From Dulcicalothrix desertica PCC 7102 (GTDB lineage: Bacteria; Cyanobacteriota; Cyanobacteriia; Cyanobacteriales; Nostocaceae), in NCBI RefSeq assembly GCF_003991905.1, contig NZ_RSCL01000024.1, forward strand, positions 1 to 64,000: DNA of 64,000 nt, written 5' to 3'. Below the pieces are notes generated by a model, which was not told the DNA's origin, ran no database searches, and worked only from the letters and a program-made list of their open reading frames with translations. This document shows positions 33,682-41,703 of this stretch, piece by piece. A program made the translations under genes and the position numbers. Each line of letters begins with the position of its first letter. Position 1 is the stretch's first letter.

Positions 33682-34038
33682 AACCCTGCAACCAAAAATG
33701 AAGCTATAAGCTGGAACTGTAAACTGAAACTGTAAACTGAAACTGTAAAAGCTAAATATAGAACAGGCATCCCTGCCTGTTCTATATTTAGAAAAATTTT
33801 ATAGCATCAAAATCAAACCAAACTTAAGTAGTAAATTGTCATTCTGAGCGCAGCGAAGAATCTCTCAGATGTCTAAAAGAGGACTAAAGATAAATATATG
33901 AATATTATCATTATTAAATTTATTTTGAGTTTAAATACATCAAAAATATACTGCGTAAATTATTATAAATATTTTTAACAGTGAAGTCTTACCAAAAGTA
34001 TAATAAGTAGAAATAAAATCACCGCACATCAAAAAACA
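33682..34038. other. Intergenic region with repeats
   Basis: About 350 bases without a gene. Contains a tandem TGTAAACTGAAAC repeat (about 33716-33748), the terminator hairpin at 33752-33791 and a GTCATTCTGAGCGCAGCGAAG repeat at about 33838, widespread in bacterial genomes as a short interspersed sequence. Confidence 0.6.
33752..33791 (+). terminator. 18-bp stem terminator after ycf45-like gene
   Basis: CTAAATATAGAACAGGCA and TGCCTGTTCTATATTTAG form an 18-bp perfect stem with a four-base loop, followed by AAAAATTTTAT. It belongs to the ACAGGCATCCCTGCCTGT repeat group and is well placed to end the upstream transcript. Confidence 0.75.
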
Positions 34039-34356
34039 ATGACCGAAACAAAGCTTATACGTACCGTGTGCAGAGGAAAAATATTCCCTGAAATTCAGTG
34101 GACAGAAGAGCAGAAAGATAAACAGCAAGCAGAACGTGAAGCGTTCAAGGCACGCTGTAAACCTATTTTTGACTGGCTGAAGCTACAATATATTCAAACT
34201 CATTAGAAGTGGAACATGGCTGTTGAACCTAGTAGTGGCGAATATTTTATCGATAAACATGAAATTACAGTCATAAATATGTGTCGTAAAAAGCACCTTG
34301 AATCTCCCTTTGACCTCTTCCAAATTAATGAAACATGTGTATCTGGAACAATATAA
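34039..34356 (+). pseudogene. Small cyanobacterial gene interrupted by in-frame TAG
   Basis: ATG 34039 opens 55 codons (begins MTETKLIRTVCRGKIFPEIQ, ends LQYIQTH) and stops at TAG 34204-34206. The same frame continues without another stop for 49 codons to TAA 34356 (KWNMAVEPSSGEYFIDKHE...INETCVSGTI). From memory, intact homologues run straight through this point with a Tyr-Asn-Trp-like segment before the AVEPxSGxYFID part, so a Tyr codon probably mutated to TAG. Alternatively there are two short genes, the second starting at ATG 34216. The protein is small, charged and of unknown function; relatives are common in multicopy near toxin-antitoxin loci. Confidence 0.6.
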
Positions 34357-34476
34357 TTGAGGGTTGGTTTGGAGAGAATTATTAAGTTAATATTTGATAT
34401 ATAATTTAATAGTAAGCAAAGCTAGGCTATAAAAGTAAAACAAGTTAAATATAAAAAATGACAATTAGTACGTTTG

Positions 34477-34875
34477 ATGGATACATTTGATAAATGTTCT
34501 CAACTTGGTGCATCCCGTCGTCGATTTGAAGATGCCCAAATACTAAACAGCCAGAAGCGTTGGACAGGTTCCATTTATTTAGGAGGGTATGCAATTGAAT
34601 GTTCTCTAAAATCATTAATCTGCTATGAAGAACAAACAACTAATTTTAAGAATACGAGTGTTTTTCAAAAAGGGCTTCAAGCATCTAGCTTACATAATTT
34701 AGTAACCTTATTGGAAGCTTTGCCTGTAATACAACGTGCTATACAATTAGACCGTACTGGTAAATATAAAGAAGCATGGAATTTAGTAACCTTCATATGG
34801 CGCAACGACGAGTTACGTTACTCTGATAAAGTCGGGGATGAAGTAAAACAGCTAACGATAGTAAAATATTTTTAA
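34477..34875 (+). CDS. HEPN-like domain protein
   Basis: A 132-residue ORF from ATG 34477 (a TTG lies one codon earlier). RRFEDAQILNSQKRWTGSIYLGGYAIECSLKSLICYEE (about 16-53) and SSLHNLVTLLEALPVIQR resemble HEPN domains, which are often partners of minimal nucleotidyltransferases or act as RNases. The RxxxxH-type catalytic motif of HEPN RNases is not evident. The last codons look altered: after SDKVGDE the frame quickly hits TAA 34873-34875, while the -1 frame stays open and runs into the P-loop ATPase downstream. So the C-terminus may be frameshifted. Confidence 0.6.
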   Translation: MDTFDKCSQLGASRRRFEDAQILNSQKRWTGSIYLGGYAIECSLKSLICYEEQTTNFKNTSVFQKGLQASSLHNLVTLLEALPVIQRAIQLDRTGKYKEAWNLVTFIWRNDELRYSDKVGDEVKQLTIVKYF

Positions 34876-36278
34876 ATGAGTTACAATTTTATGCAGCAAC
34901 TGCACAAGAATTAGAGCCAAATGATATTCCAAATATATTTCAAAGAACAGAAGATTTTCCCAAGTTTTTAAGTAATCGAACATGGCTAATCCGTGGAGCA
35001 AAAGGAACGGGGAAAAGTCTTTTATTCAGACTATTTGTAGAACAGCCTAATGCAGCTAAGGAATTAGCGGCTTTAGATGTTAATTTGAATAATGTTAATT
35101 TTGTTCCAGGTCACGGTCAACCGAGAGTATCAGTAAGTATTTTAGAAAGTGGGGATTTAGTTAGCTATGAACAACAAGTTGGCGAGGATAACTGGCAGTT
35201 TTTTTGGTTAAATTACAGTATCTTACAAATATGTAGTTGCAAACCTGAAATCCGTTCGCTTTCTGGCTTGTCAGATAAATTAGTTGCATTAAGCAATTCA
35301 GAGCAACCTCCTCATGCTGAAATTGTTTCATGGTTGGTTGAGCGCTCACGAACAGCTCAAGCACGACCACAAGCTGCTGACGAATTACGTGTAATTGATA
35401 GGTGGTTACAACAGAATAATCAAGTAGTGTGGCTGTTTTACGACGAGTTAGATGCTGGTTTTGGTTCTAGTCAAAAAGATTACGAACGTCGTAAACGTGC
35501 GTTAGAAGCTTTACTCGCATGGTGGTTAGAAAGCGGAACAAGTTCAAGGCAAATAGTCCCTAAAATATTTCTACGCGAAGATATTTGGAATCAGCTTAAC
35601 TTTACAAATACAGGGCATTATAGCGGACGCTCACTTCAGTTGCGTTGGGAAGAACCTGACCTCTGGTGCTTAGTACTTCGCCAAGCTTTGAAAAGTTCTG
35701 AATCTTTGAGAAAAGTCTTAGAGCAAAAGTTAGGAGTTACTGTTGACAGGTTAAATTTAATAGGACTTGAACAATTACGGCAAAGCCTTTATCCTTTGTG
35801 GGGTGAAAGGATGGGACGTACTAAAAAAGCTTATACATACAATTGGGTTCGTAATCGTATTGCTGATAGTCAAGATAATTGTTTTCCACGCAGTTTAATA
35901 TTACTTCTACAAAAAGCAGTTGAACTTGAGAAAGCTTTTCAAACTGAGTATAGTGCTGAGATAACTTTGCGTCCGAAAGCTTTAATTGATGCTTTCCCCT
36001 TCGTTTCACAGCAGCGTGTTGCAGAAGTTCGCAATGAATATCCTGAATTAGAACAACTTCTTGCAAGACTCCAAGGTGAACGTTCTCCTATTGACGAGAA
36101 CCATTTAGCTCAAATATGGAATTTAGGAGATGGGGAGTTAGCTTTTCGCATTAAAGATATGATAGAATCTGGTATTTTTACAGAACGTTCTCGACCTAAA
36201 GACCCTCCTCCTCGCGTATACGGTATTGCTGAATTATACTTATATGGACTAGATATGGTTCGCAAAGGGCAGCGGTAG
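34842..36278 (+). pseudogene. P-loop ATPase lacking a recognisable start
   Basis: The frame is open from 34842 to TAA/TAG at 36278 (478 codons), but no ATG, GTG or TTG occurs before 35085, which lies beyond the Walker A motif GAKGTGKS (34995-35018). From 35085 the ORF is 397 residues: Walker B VVWLFYDELDAGFG, then KIFLREDIWNQLNFTN, LRWEEPDLW, YTYNWVRNRIADSQDNCFPRSLI and VYGIAELYLYGLDMVRKG. It resembles a cyanobacterial STAND-like or defence-type P-loop ATPase group. Either the gene lost its start or it is translated as a -1 frameshift fusion with the HEPN-like ORF across a T5 run at 34869-34873. No GGCGCC sites occur in it. Confidence 0.6.
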
Positions 36279-36303
36279 TAAGAATAAAATAGGATGTACC
36301 TAT

Positions 36304-36505
36304 TTAGCAAATAGGAGTTTCGATTATAAATTCGGCGCCTTTTCCTAAACTTGAGTGACAGTAAAATTTACCCTGATGCTTTTGGGTAATAATTTGGTAA
36401 CTTATTGATAAACCTAAGCCTGTACCTTTACCAACTTCTTTAGTTGTGAAAAACGGGTCAAATAATTTATTGAGCTATGTTTCACGTAATACCAATTCCA
36501 TTGTC
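36304..36505 (-). pseudogene. Histidine kinase ATPase-domain remnant
   Basis: Minus strand, ending TAA at 36304-36306: [37 protein letters not shown] and [13 protein letters not shown] are the F and G2 boxes of a HATPase_c domain. Further upstream a DNGIGI G1 box is recognisable in another frame, followed by TGA and TAG stops. Only about 65 codons remain. It is very similar to the ends of the kinases at 29126 and 23476. Confidence 0.85.
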
Positions 36506-36506
36506 A

Positions 36507-36665
36507 ATTGGGAAAGTCCCCTGGTAACGCACGCCATCGACACCCTTCACACAGAACATAAAAAAAGGCACCATCGAACCTCCCAAACATCTACTTCTCT
36601 CAGACGACCACCAAGTTTTGTTGCTGGAATAAAAGGTTCAATCAGTATACAAAAGCTCTTGGGTG
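36507..36665 (-). pseudogene. IS5-like transposase N-terminal remnant
   Basis: Minus-strand translation gives LIEPFIPATKLGGRLREVDVWEV and, in a shifted frame, FFYVLCEGCRWRALPGDFPN. These match the N-terminal DUF4096-type region of IS5/IS1031-group transposases (WxxIxPxxPxxxxGGRPRxxDxRxVxNAIFYVLxxGCxWRxLPxDFP). One frameshift and truncation at both ends show it is dead. It abuts the kinase remnant, whose decay may have started with this insertion. Confidence 0.8.
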
Positions 36666-36847
36666 AGGTTGGTGGAGTATGATTTACTCATAGTCACGAG
36701 AGTGGTGCTGTTGTCTTTACTTACTAACCGCGATTAGCCCTGAGAACTTTTTTTACGAGGGTTGCTGACTTTTTCAAACATCCTCTAATGCATTGATGGC
36801 GCCCCGCTTGTTTAGAACGGGCAAGGATGCCCATTCCACAATACTTA
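36666..36847. other. Intergenic region with hairpin repeat
   Basis: No gene. A copy of the GGGCAAGGATGCCC hairpin family (GAACGGGCAAGGATGCCCATTCCACA) lies at about 36816-36841, just downstream of the recombinase-like gene's stop. Confidence 0.6.
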
Positions 36848-38146
36848 CTAAAAAATAAAGATTATTTGTAATTCCCAAGAGTTGTCTTGACGGATGATTT
36901 CAATTTCTCTAATAAATTCGCGCAGGTAAAATCGTCGCTCAGATTCGGAGAGGTCGAGCCAAAATTCAGGAATTGATACTGCTTGTGCTACTGAGCGTAA
37001 GTTGACAGGGGGAAGGGTTGCTAGTTTCGCTTCCATTGCTGAAATTTCGGTGCGAAGCTTATAAGTTCTAAGTTTGGCTGTTTCTTCGTCTAGAACACCT
37101 GTTTTAATCAATTCTGGAATTTTTTCTAAGATGCCATTTGCGCGCGCAATTTCTTGTCCTAAGTGATTTTTTACTGTGTCTAGTTGAGGAAAATTTACTC
37201 CCTCAACTGCTTTTGGTAAGTCTTGACATACAGCAGAAATCGTTTTCCCTAAAACTTCTTGGTAGGGAATTGATGGGCATTTGGGTTGTTTAGGACAGTT
37301 GATGGGACGTAAATATAGATATTCTTTTGTTTGTTTGCGTATAGTGACGCGCGTAATAGTCATGTGTGATTTACATTCGCTGCAAGTTACTAAACCCGCT
37401 AAAGAACGGGGTGCGCTAGCGGAACGTGTACTTAAACGACTGTTACGACGCAATAACCTGTCTACTTGTGCTGCTTCTTCTTTAGTAATTATGGGTGCAT
37501 GTGTATCTGAAATAATCTCGCCATTTTGGTATGCGGTGTTGCCTCGATATACTTGATTTGTTAGCCAACGCTTTCCTGTGGTGACAGAAATTTTTTTGTT
37601 GTACTTTTTTGCTATATACCGTACAGCATTTCGTAATGAACCATAAAGCAAGAAGTTCTCGAAAAAGTCTTTAACAACAAGTGCTGTGGTACGGTCAACT
37701 ATGTATTTCCCTTTACCCCTGCGATACCCGTAAGGAACTTTACCCGGAGGAGGCGCCACATCAAGACGGTTGCGAGCATGACCTTGGCGAATGCGACGAC
37801 TACGATGTTGATATTGAATTTGCTGTATTAAATTAATTAATTCTATGTGTTGATTAAGTGTATTTTCTGAAGAATTATAGCTTTGCTCAACTGCAACTAA
37901 AGTAATTCCTAAAGCTTTTAATTCTGTAATACGTGCGCTGACTTGCTCCAAATTATCACCCAATTCTTCTAAAGTACGAATTAACAGATATTTTGGAGGA
38001 TTGTCTCGACAGTCTGTTAGTAAATTTTCGAGTTGTTCGCGTTTTCCTAAGTCCTCATAAACTCGGTCAACTTCCCACCCCCAACTATTTGGTTCGGGAG
38101 TAACATCTAAAAGTGGGTCGGTGTAAGAATAAGCAAAAACCGTCAT
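36848..38146 (-). CDS. Serine-recombinase-like protein, catalytic residues missing
   Basis: A 432-residue protein with the layout of a large serine recombinase: N-terminal resolvase-like region (about 1-90), Recombinase domain (about 120-235: GKVPYGYRRGKGKYIVDRTTALVVKDFFENF, ...NQVYRGNTAYQNGEIIS), zinc ribbon (CSECKSHMT ... CPKQPKC, about 258-295) and a coiled-coil tail (about 310-375). The N-terminus reads FAYSYTDPLL where active enzymes have YxRVSTxxQ, and IRTLEELGDNLEQ where they have xDRLxR, so the nucleophile Ser and catalytic Arg appear absent. It may be a domesticated or regulatory DNA-binding protein. Nothing resembling an excision element surrounds it. Confidence 0.82.
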   Translation of the reverse strand: MTVFAYSYTDPLLDVTPEPNSWGWEVDRVYEDLGKREQLENLLTDCRDNPPKYLLIRTLEELGDNLEQVSARITELKALGITLVAVEQSYNSSENTLNQHIELINLIQQIQYQHRSRRIRQGHARNRLDVAPPPGKVPYGYRRGKGKYIVDRTTALVVKDFFENFLLYGSLRNAVRYIAKKYNKKISVTTGKRWLTNQVYRGNTAYQNGEIISDTHAPIITKEEAAQVDRLLRRNSRLSTRSASAPRSLAGLVTCSECKSHMTITRVTIRKQTKEYLYLRPINCPKQPKCPSIPYQEVLGKTISAVCQDLPKAVEGVNFPQLDTVKNHLGQEIARANGILEKIPELIKTGVLDEETAKLRTYKLRTEISAMEAKLATLPPVNLRSVAQAVSIPEFWLDLSESERRFYLREFIREIEIIRQDNSWELQIIFIF

Positions 38147-38170
38147 AGTGTAGTTACGGTAATGACTATA

Positions 38171-38527
38171 TTATGCTTGACCTAACTCAATCACATTTCC
38201 ATCCGGGTCTTGAGTAAAAATTGCTGGGCGCCCTGACGCACTTGGTTGTATTGGGAAGTTATAATTTAGTAGCCGCTGTTTAGCGGCATCTAAGTCGGAA
38301 ACTGAAAAAGCTATATGGGGGTTGCGTCCCCATTTTTCGTGTTTAGGCTTATTTACGACTTCTGGCGCCACAATTAAATGAAGCTGGTAATCTCCAACTT
38401 GATACCACGTACCCGGAAACTTCATTACTCGGTCAATTTTTGATATTCCCAATACTTCACCGTAGAAATGCTCGGCTTTTTCTAAGTCAGTGACGAGTAT
38501 TGCTGTGTGTAATGGTGTTAGTTGCAT
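38171..38527 (-). CDS. VOC superfamily (glyoxalase-like) protein
   Basis: A 118-residue single vicinal-oxygen-chelate domain: LHTAILVTDLEKAEHFYGEVLGI at the start, PHIAFSVSDLDAAKQRL in the middle and IFTQDPDGNVIELGQ at the end, giving the usual His/His/Glu metal ligand positions. Function within VOC (glyoxalase, dioxygenase, resistance) cannot be told. Start ATG 38527 is directly followed upstream by a GCTGAGT repeat block. Twenty-four bases separate it from the recombinase-like gene on the same strand. Confidence 0.9.
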   Translation of the reverse strand: MQLTPLHTAILVTDLEKAEHFYGEVLGISKIDRVMKFPGTWYQVGDYQLHLIVAPEVVNKPKHEKWGRNPHIAFSVSDLDAAKQRLLNYNFPIQPSASGRPAIFTQDPDGNVIELGQA

Positions 38528-38575
38528 AGTGCTGAGTGCTGAGTGCTGAGTTCTGAGTGCTGAGTGCTGAGTTGT
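38528..38575. repeat. GCTGAGT tandem repeat block
   Basis: GTGCTGAGTGCTGAGTGCTG and further imperfect heptamer units immediately upstream of the VOC gene start. Same family as 1199-1345. Confidence 0.85.
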
Positions 38576-38679
38576 TAAGCATATTTATTATAAATTTCTT
38601 ATTTATGCCATTAGACAGAGAAATTATTAAAAATATTATATTAACTTTTGTAAACACGTAGAATTTTTAATGAAAAGCA

Positions 38680-39336
38680 ATGAAGGCAATTGGAATGTTC
38701 AAAAAGACGCTTTTAAGCACATTATTACTGGGTGGCGCCATTGCTTTATCAGGTTGCGGACAACCAACAACTGATAATACAACAACTCCTTCGGCTGTGG
38801 AAACCGCAAATCCCAATATCTCCCCAGTCGCAGAAATTCCTACTGTTACTGCTACACCTACTGAAACTGTGACTGTAACAGCCTCGCCAACTCCTACAAC
38901 AGGCGCCACAGGAAGTCAAAATTTAGGACAATTAGCACAAGCTGCATCAAGCCAAGGTCAGTTTACAATTTTAACGAAGGCAGTTAAAGCGGCTGGTTTA
39001 GAGCAAAATTTGGGTGGGCAAGGTCCTTATACTGTATTTGCACCTACCGATGCAGCTTTTAATGCTTTACCAACAGGTACTGTGGATAACTTGTTAAAAC
39101 CAGCCAACAAGCAAAAATTAGTTCAGCTTCTTGGTTATCATGTTGTACCTGGAAGAGTTACATCAAGCCAATTAAAATCTGGAAACGTTAATACTGTTGA
39201 AGGTCAATCGCTTAAAGTATCTGTTGATACAGGTGTTACCGTTAATGGCGCCAAAGTTGTGCAAGCTGATATTCCTGCAAGTAATGGTGTTGTTCATGTA
39301 GTTGATAAGGTACTTTTACCAGCTAACTTTAAATAG
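38680..39336 (+). CDS. Fasciclin (FAS1) domain lipoprotein
   Basis: A 218-residue secreted lipoprotein. Signal peptide MFKKTLLSTLLLGGAIALSGC with lipobox LSGC. ATG 38680 or the in-frame ATG 38695, which has AAGG eight bases before it, could be the start. A Thr/Pro-rich spacer (about 30-75) is followed by one FAS1 domain (about 80-215) with FTILTKAVKAAGLEQNL, YTVFAPTDAAFNALP and NGVVHVVDKVLLP. FAS1 proteins mediate adhesion or matrix contacts. It converges with a second FAS1 gene, so the two form a surface-protein pair. Confidence 0.93.
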   Translation: MKAIGMFKKTLLSTLLLGGAIALSGCGQPTTDNTTTPSAVETANPNISPVAEIPTVTATPTETVTVTASPTPTTGATGSQNLGQLAQAASSQGQFTILTKAVKAAGLEQNLGGQGPYTVFAPTDAAFNALPTGTVDNLLKPANKQKLVQLLGYHVVPGRVTSSQLKSGNVNTVEGQSLKVSVDTGVTVNGAKVVQADIPASNGVVHVVDKVLLPANFK

Positions 39337-39467
39337 AGAGTTACGTAACCGTAATAAAATACTTGTAGAGACGCAATTTAATCGCGTCTCTACGTGTCTA
39401 TGTGTATTTTGGTAAATATAATTACTTTGAATGCACAGGCAGGATGCCTGTGCCACAAAACACAAGA
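39337..39467. repeat. Hairpin repeats between convergent FAS1 genes
   Basis: TGTAGAGACGCAATTTAATCGCGTCTCTAC at about 39363-39393 (GAGACG family) and GGCAGGATGCCTGTGCCACAA at about 39438-39458 (GGCATCC family). Both can form stems and may terminate the convergent transcripts. Confidence 0.7.
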
Positions 39468-41192
39468 TTAGAAGTTGAAGCCTACACCTACTTGTATGCC
39501 AACATCGGTTTCATCAAGAAATGCTGCATTTACACCACCGTTAAGTGTGAAACGAGAACCTAGTGGGATGTCTAAACCACCAGTTAATAGCAGTCCAACT
39601 TCGGCATCGTTATCGGTTTCAATGGCAACACCCGCACCAATGTAAGGTGATATTGGAAATGCTTGGCCTCCTGTTGGGTTGGCTGCACGTGGCGCCAAGT
39701 CAAGTGTTAAAGGCACTAATACTGTTGTATTGTCTCCAAATACGGCGCTTGGACGAATAGACAAAAAGTTTGTTAAGCCTATTTTACTGATGACTGCAAA
39801 ATTACCTTCACCAAGTGATGAGCCACCACCACCAGTTATACCAATATTGCCTGCGGCGCCAATGTAGCTTCTACCACCACGGGTTGCTCGACCGGGTTCA
39901 GCACCTGCTTGATCTCCTGAACCACCTAGATTTCTTAAGCTGACATCGGATGGTACTAATACTCTGTTGATGGCGTGGATAACACCGTTACTAGCTGAAA
40001 TGTCTGCCTGAGTTACTTGAGCGTTATTGACTGTAACTCTATTTTCAGATGTATTAACATTCACATTAACTGGTTTACCTTCGGCAGTGTTTATTTCACC
40101 AGTTCTTAATTGGCTAGCTGTTAACTGTCCGGGTACAACGTGATAAGTTAATATTCTAATTAAAGTTTCTCGGTTTTCTGGCTGTTGTAAGCGGTCTAGA
40201 GTTTCTTTTGGTAGTCTTGCAAATGCTTCGTCTGTAGGAGCAAATACTGTGAATGGTCCACCCTGTTGCAAGCTTTCTGCTAAACCTGCTGTTTTTAACA
40301 ACGAGGCTAAAACTGTAAAAGAATTACTTGCTGATGCTGTGGTTACTATGTCACTACCTGTTTGACCAGTTGGTGGTGTAGTAGTTTGAGCAAAACCTAC
40401 AATATACTGAGCAGCAGGTAAGTTGCTTGCAATGGGTTGCAATCTTCCTTGTCTTACTAATGCTTGGTACACATGTGCGGCAGCATCTGCACGTGTTAGT
40501 GGTACTTCTGGATTAAATACTCTAATGTCTGGATAATTAACAACGACACTGGCTTGTGTGGCGCCAGCAACCTGAGATACTGCATAAGTTGGAATGGCGT
40601 TTGCATCTGTGTAGGAGCTTGCAAGAATTGCTGTGTCACCACCAGTTAATCCCAAACCACTAGCTAACGAAACGACTGCTTGTACTTTAGTTATTTGCTG
40701 GTTTGGTCGGAAAGTATTATCAGGATAACCAGATAAAAATCCTGTTTCAAAAGCTGTTGTAATAGCTTGTGCTGCCCAGAAGTTAGAGCGTATATCTCTA
40801 AAACCACCTGTTGGTAGCTGTCTGACCCGGTTTTGATTGAAAGCTTTTTGAATAATTGCCGCAAATTCTGCGCGGGTTACAGGTTGTTCTGGTTTATAAG
40901 TACCATCAGGGAAACCTACAATTATGTTTCTTTCTGCAAGCGCTTGAATAAAAGGACGTGCCCAGTAATCTTGACTGACATCAGGAAAATTAACGGTTCC
41001 TTGTGTTGGTGCCGGTGTTTGTGTTGGTGTTTGAGATATTTTATTGGATGGGATTGTTAAATCTGATGCGTTACCACCAACTGTTTCCTGAGCTTGAACT
41101 GAGGTGGAAGTAACTAATGGGCTAACTGCACCAATCGAGACTCCCATTACCATTACAGTACTTGCTAATAACCGATGCAAATGACTAAACAT
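39468..41192 (-). CDS. SLH-repeat and FAS1 outer-surface protein with beta-barrel-like end
   Basis: A 574-residue exported protein: signal peptide (about 1-33), three SLH repeats (about 68-245; FPDVSQDYWARPFIQALAERNIIVGFPDGTYKPE, GFRDIRSNFWAAQAITTAFETGFLSGYPDNTFRP, and a third weaker one), one FAS1 domain (about 285-415), and a Gly-rich C-terminal 145 residues with alternating strands ending in GVQVGVGFNF, whose terminal Phe resembles outer-membrane beta-barrels. SLH repeats bind peptidoglycan-linked polymers, so the protein may bridge peptidoglycan, outer membrane and exterior. The combination is unusual. Confidence 0.88.
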   Translation of the reverse strand: MFSHLHRLLASTVMVMGVSIGAVSPLVTSTSVQAQETVGGNASDLTIPSNKISQTPTQTPAPTQGTVNFPDVSQDYWARPFIQALAERNIIVGFPDGTYKPEQPVTRAEFAAIIQKAFNQNRVRQLPTGGFRDIRSNFWAAQAITTAFETGFLSGYPDNTFRPNQQITKVQAVVSLASGLGLTGGDTAILASSYTDANAIPTYAVSQVAGATQASVVVNYPDIRVFNPEVPLTRADAAAHVYQALVRQGRLQPIASNLPAAQYIVGFAQTTTPPTGQTGSDIVTTASASNSFTVLASLLKTAGLAESLQQGGPFTVFAPTDEAFARLPKETLDRLQQPENRETLIRILTYHVVPGQLTASQLRTGEINTAEGKPVNVNVNTSENRVTVNNAQVTQADISASNGVIHAINRVLVPSDVSLRNLGGSGDQAGAEPGRATRGGRSYIGAAGNIGITGGGGSSLGEGNFAVISKIGLTNFLSIRPSAVFGDNTTVLVPLTLDLAPRAANPTGGQAFPISPYIGAGVAIETDNDAEVGLLLTGGLDIPLGSRFTLNGGVNAAFLDETDVGIQVGVGFNF

Positions 41193-41703
41193 TCAAATTC
41201 ACTCCTATGAAATGGCTAAATTTATACGTTGCGCTATTTTGTTTATGTGTGAGTACAAATATTAGAAACCTGATTTCTTTGTCGATATCTTGTAATGAAA
41301 ACAATGATTTGGCGCGAGAAACCAGGTTTCTAGTTTTTTAACTAAGAACAAAGTAGTGAGGAAGAAGGATAATTAGCACAGCTTCTGTCATCTTAGTATG
41401 TTCTTAATCACTTTTTTATTTAAATGTTGAGATTAAATTCTTAAATCATTCTTCAAATAACCTACTTTTATGATGTTGTCTAGATATTTGTCTATCGAGT
41501 TGATAATAATAATTTAGCTCCTCCATAGAGAAATACCTTTTGCTATATATATTGAATAGCTTTTATTGGCGCCAAAGTACATCTATCTCTAGCTAGGACG
41601 CTCTAGCTTCGTTTTTCTCTGTCTCTGGATTGATTATTGAGTTTCAATTATTTGTCGGGAACATAGATTTATATGTTTTCGTCTGCTTTCGTTTATAAGC
41701 TTA
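41193..41703. other. Intergenic region with palindromes
   Basis: About 510 bases with no credible gene. A pair of AGAAACCNG-type palindromes spans 41261-41333 with the TATCTTGTAATGA-type spacer between, and a GGCGCC site lies near 41570. It should hold the promoter of the SLH-FAS1 gene. Confidence 0.6.

Noticed and set aside
36446-36682. A 78-codon + strand frame
   Set aside because: It is the complement of the kinase and transposase remnants, which explain the sequence.
36848-38146. Developmentally excised DNA element with a XisF-type recombinase
   Set aside because: The protein lacks the catalytic Ser and Arg positions, and I found no interrupted gene or matching direct repeats flanking it.
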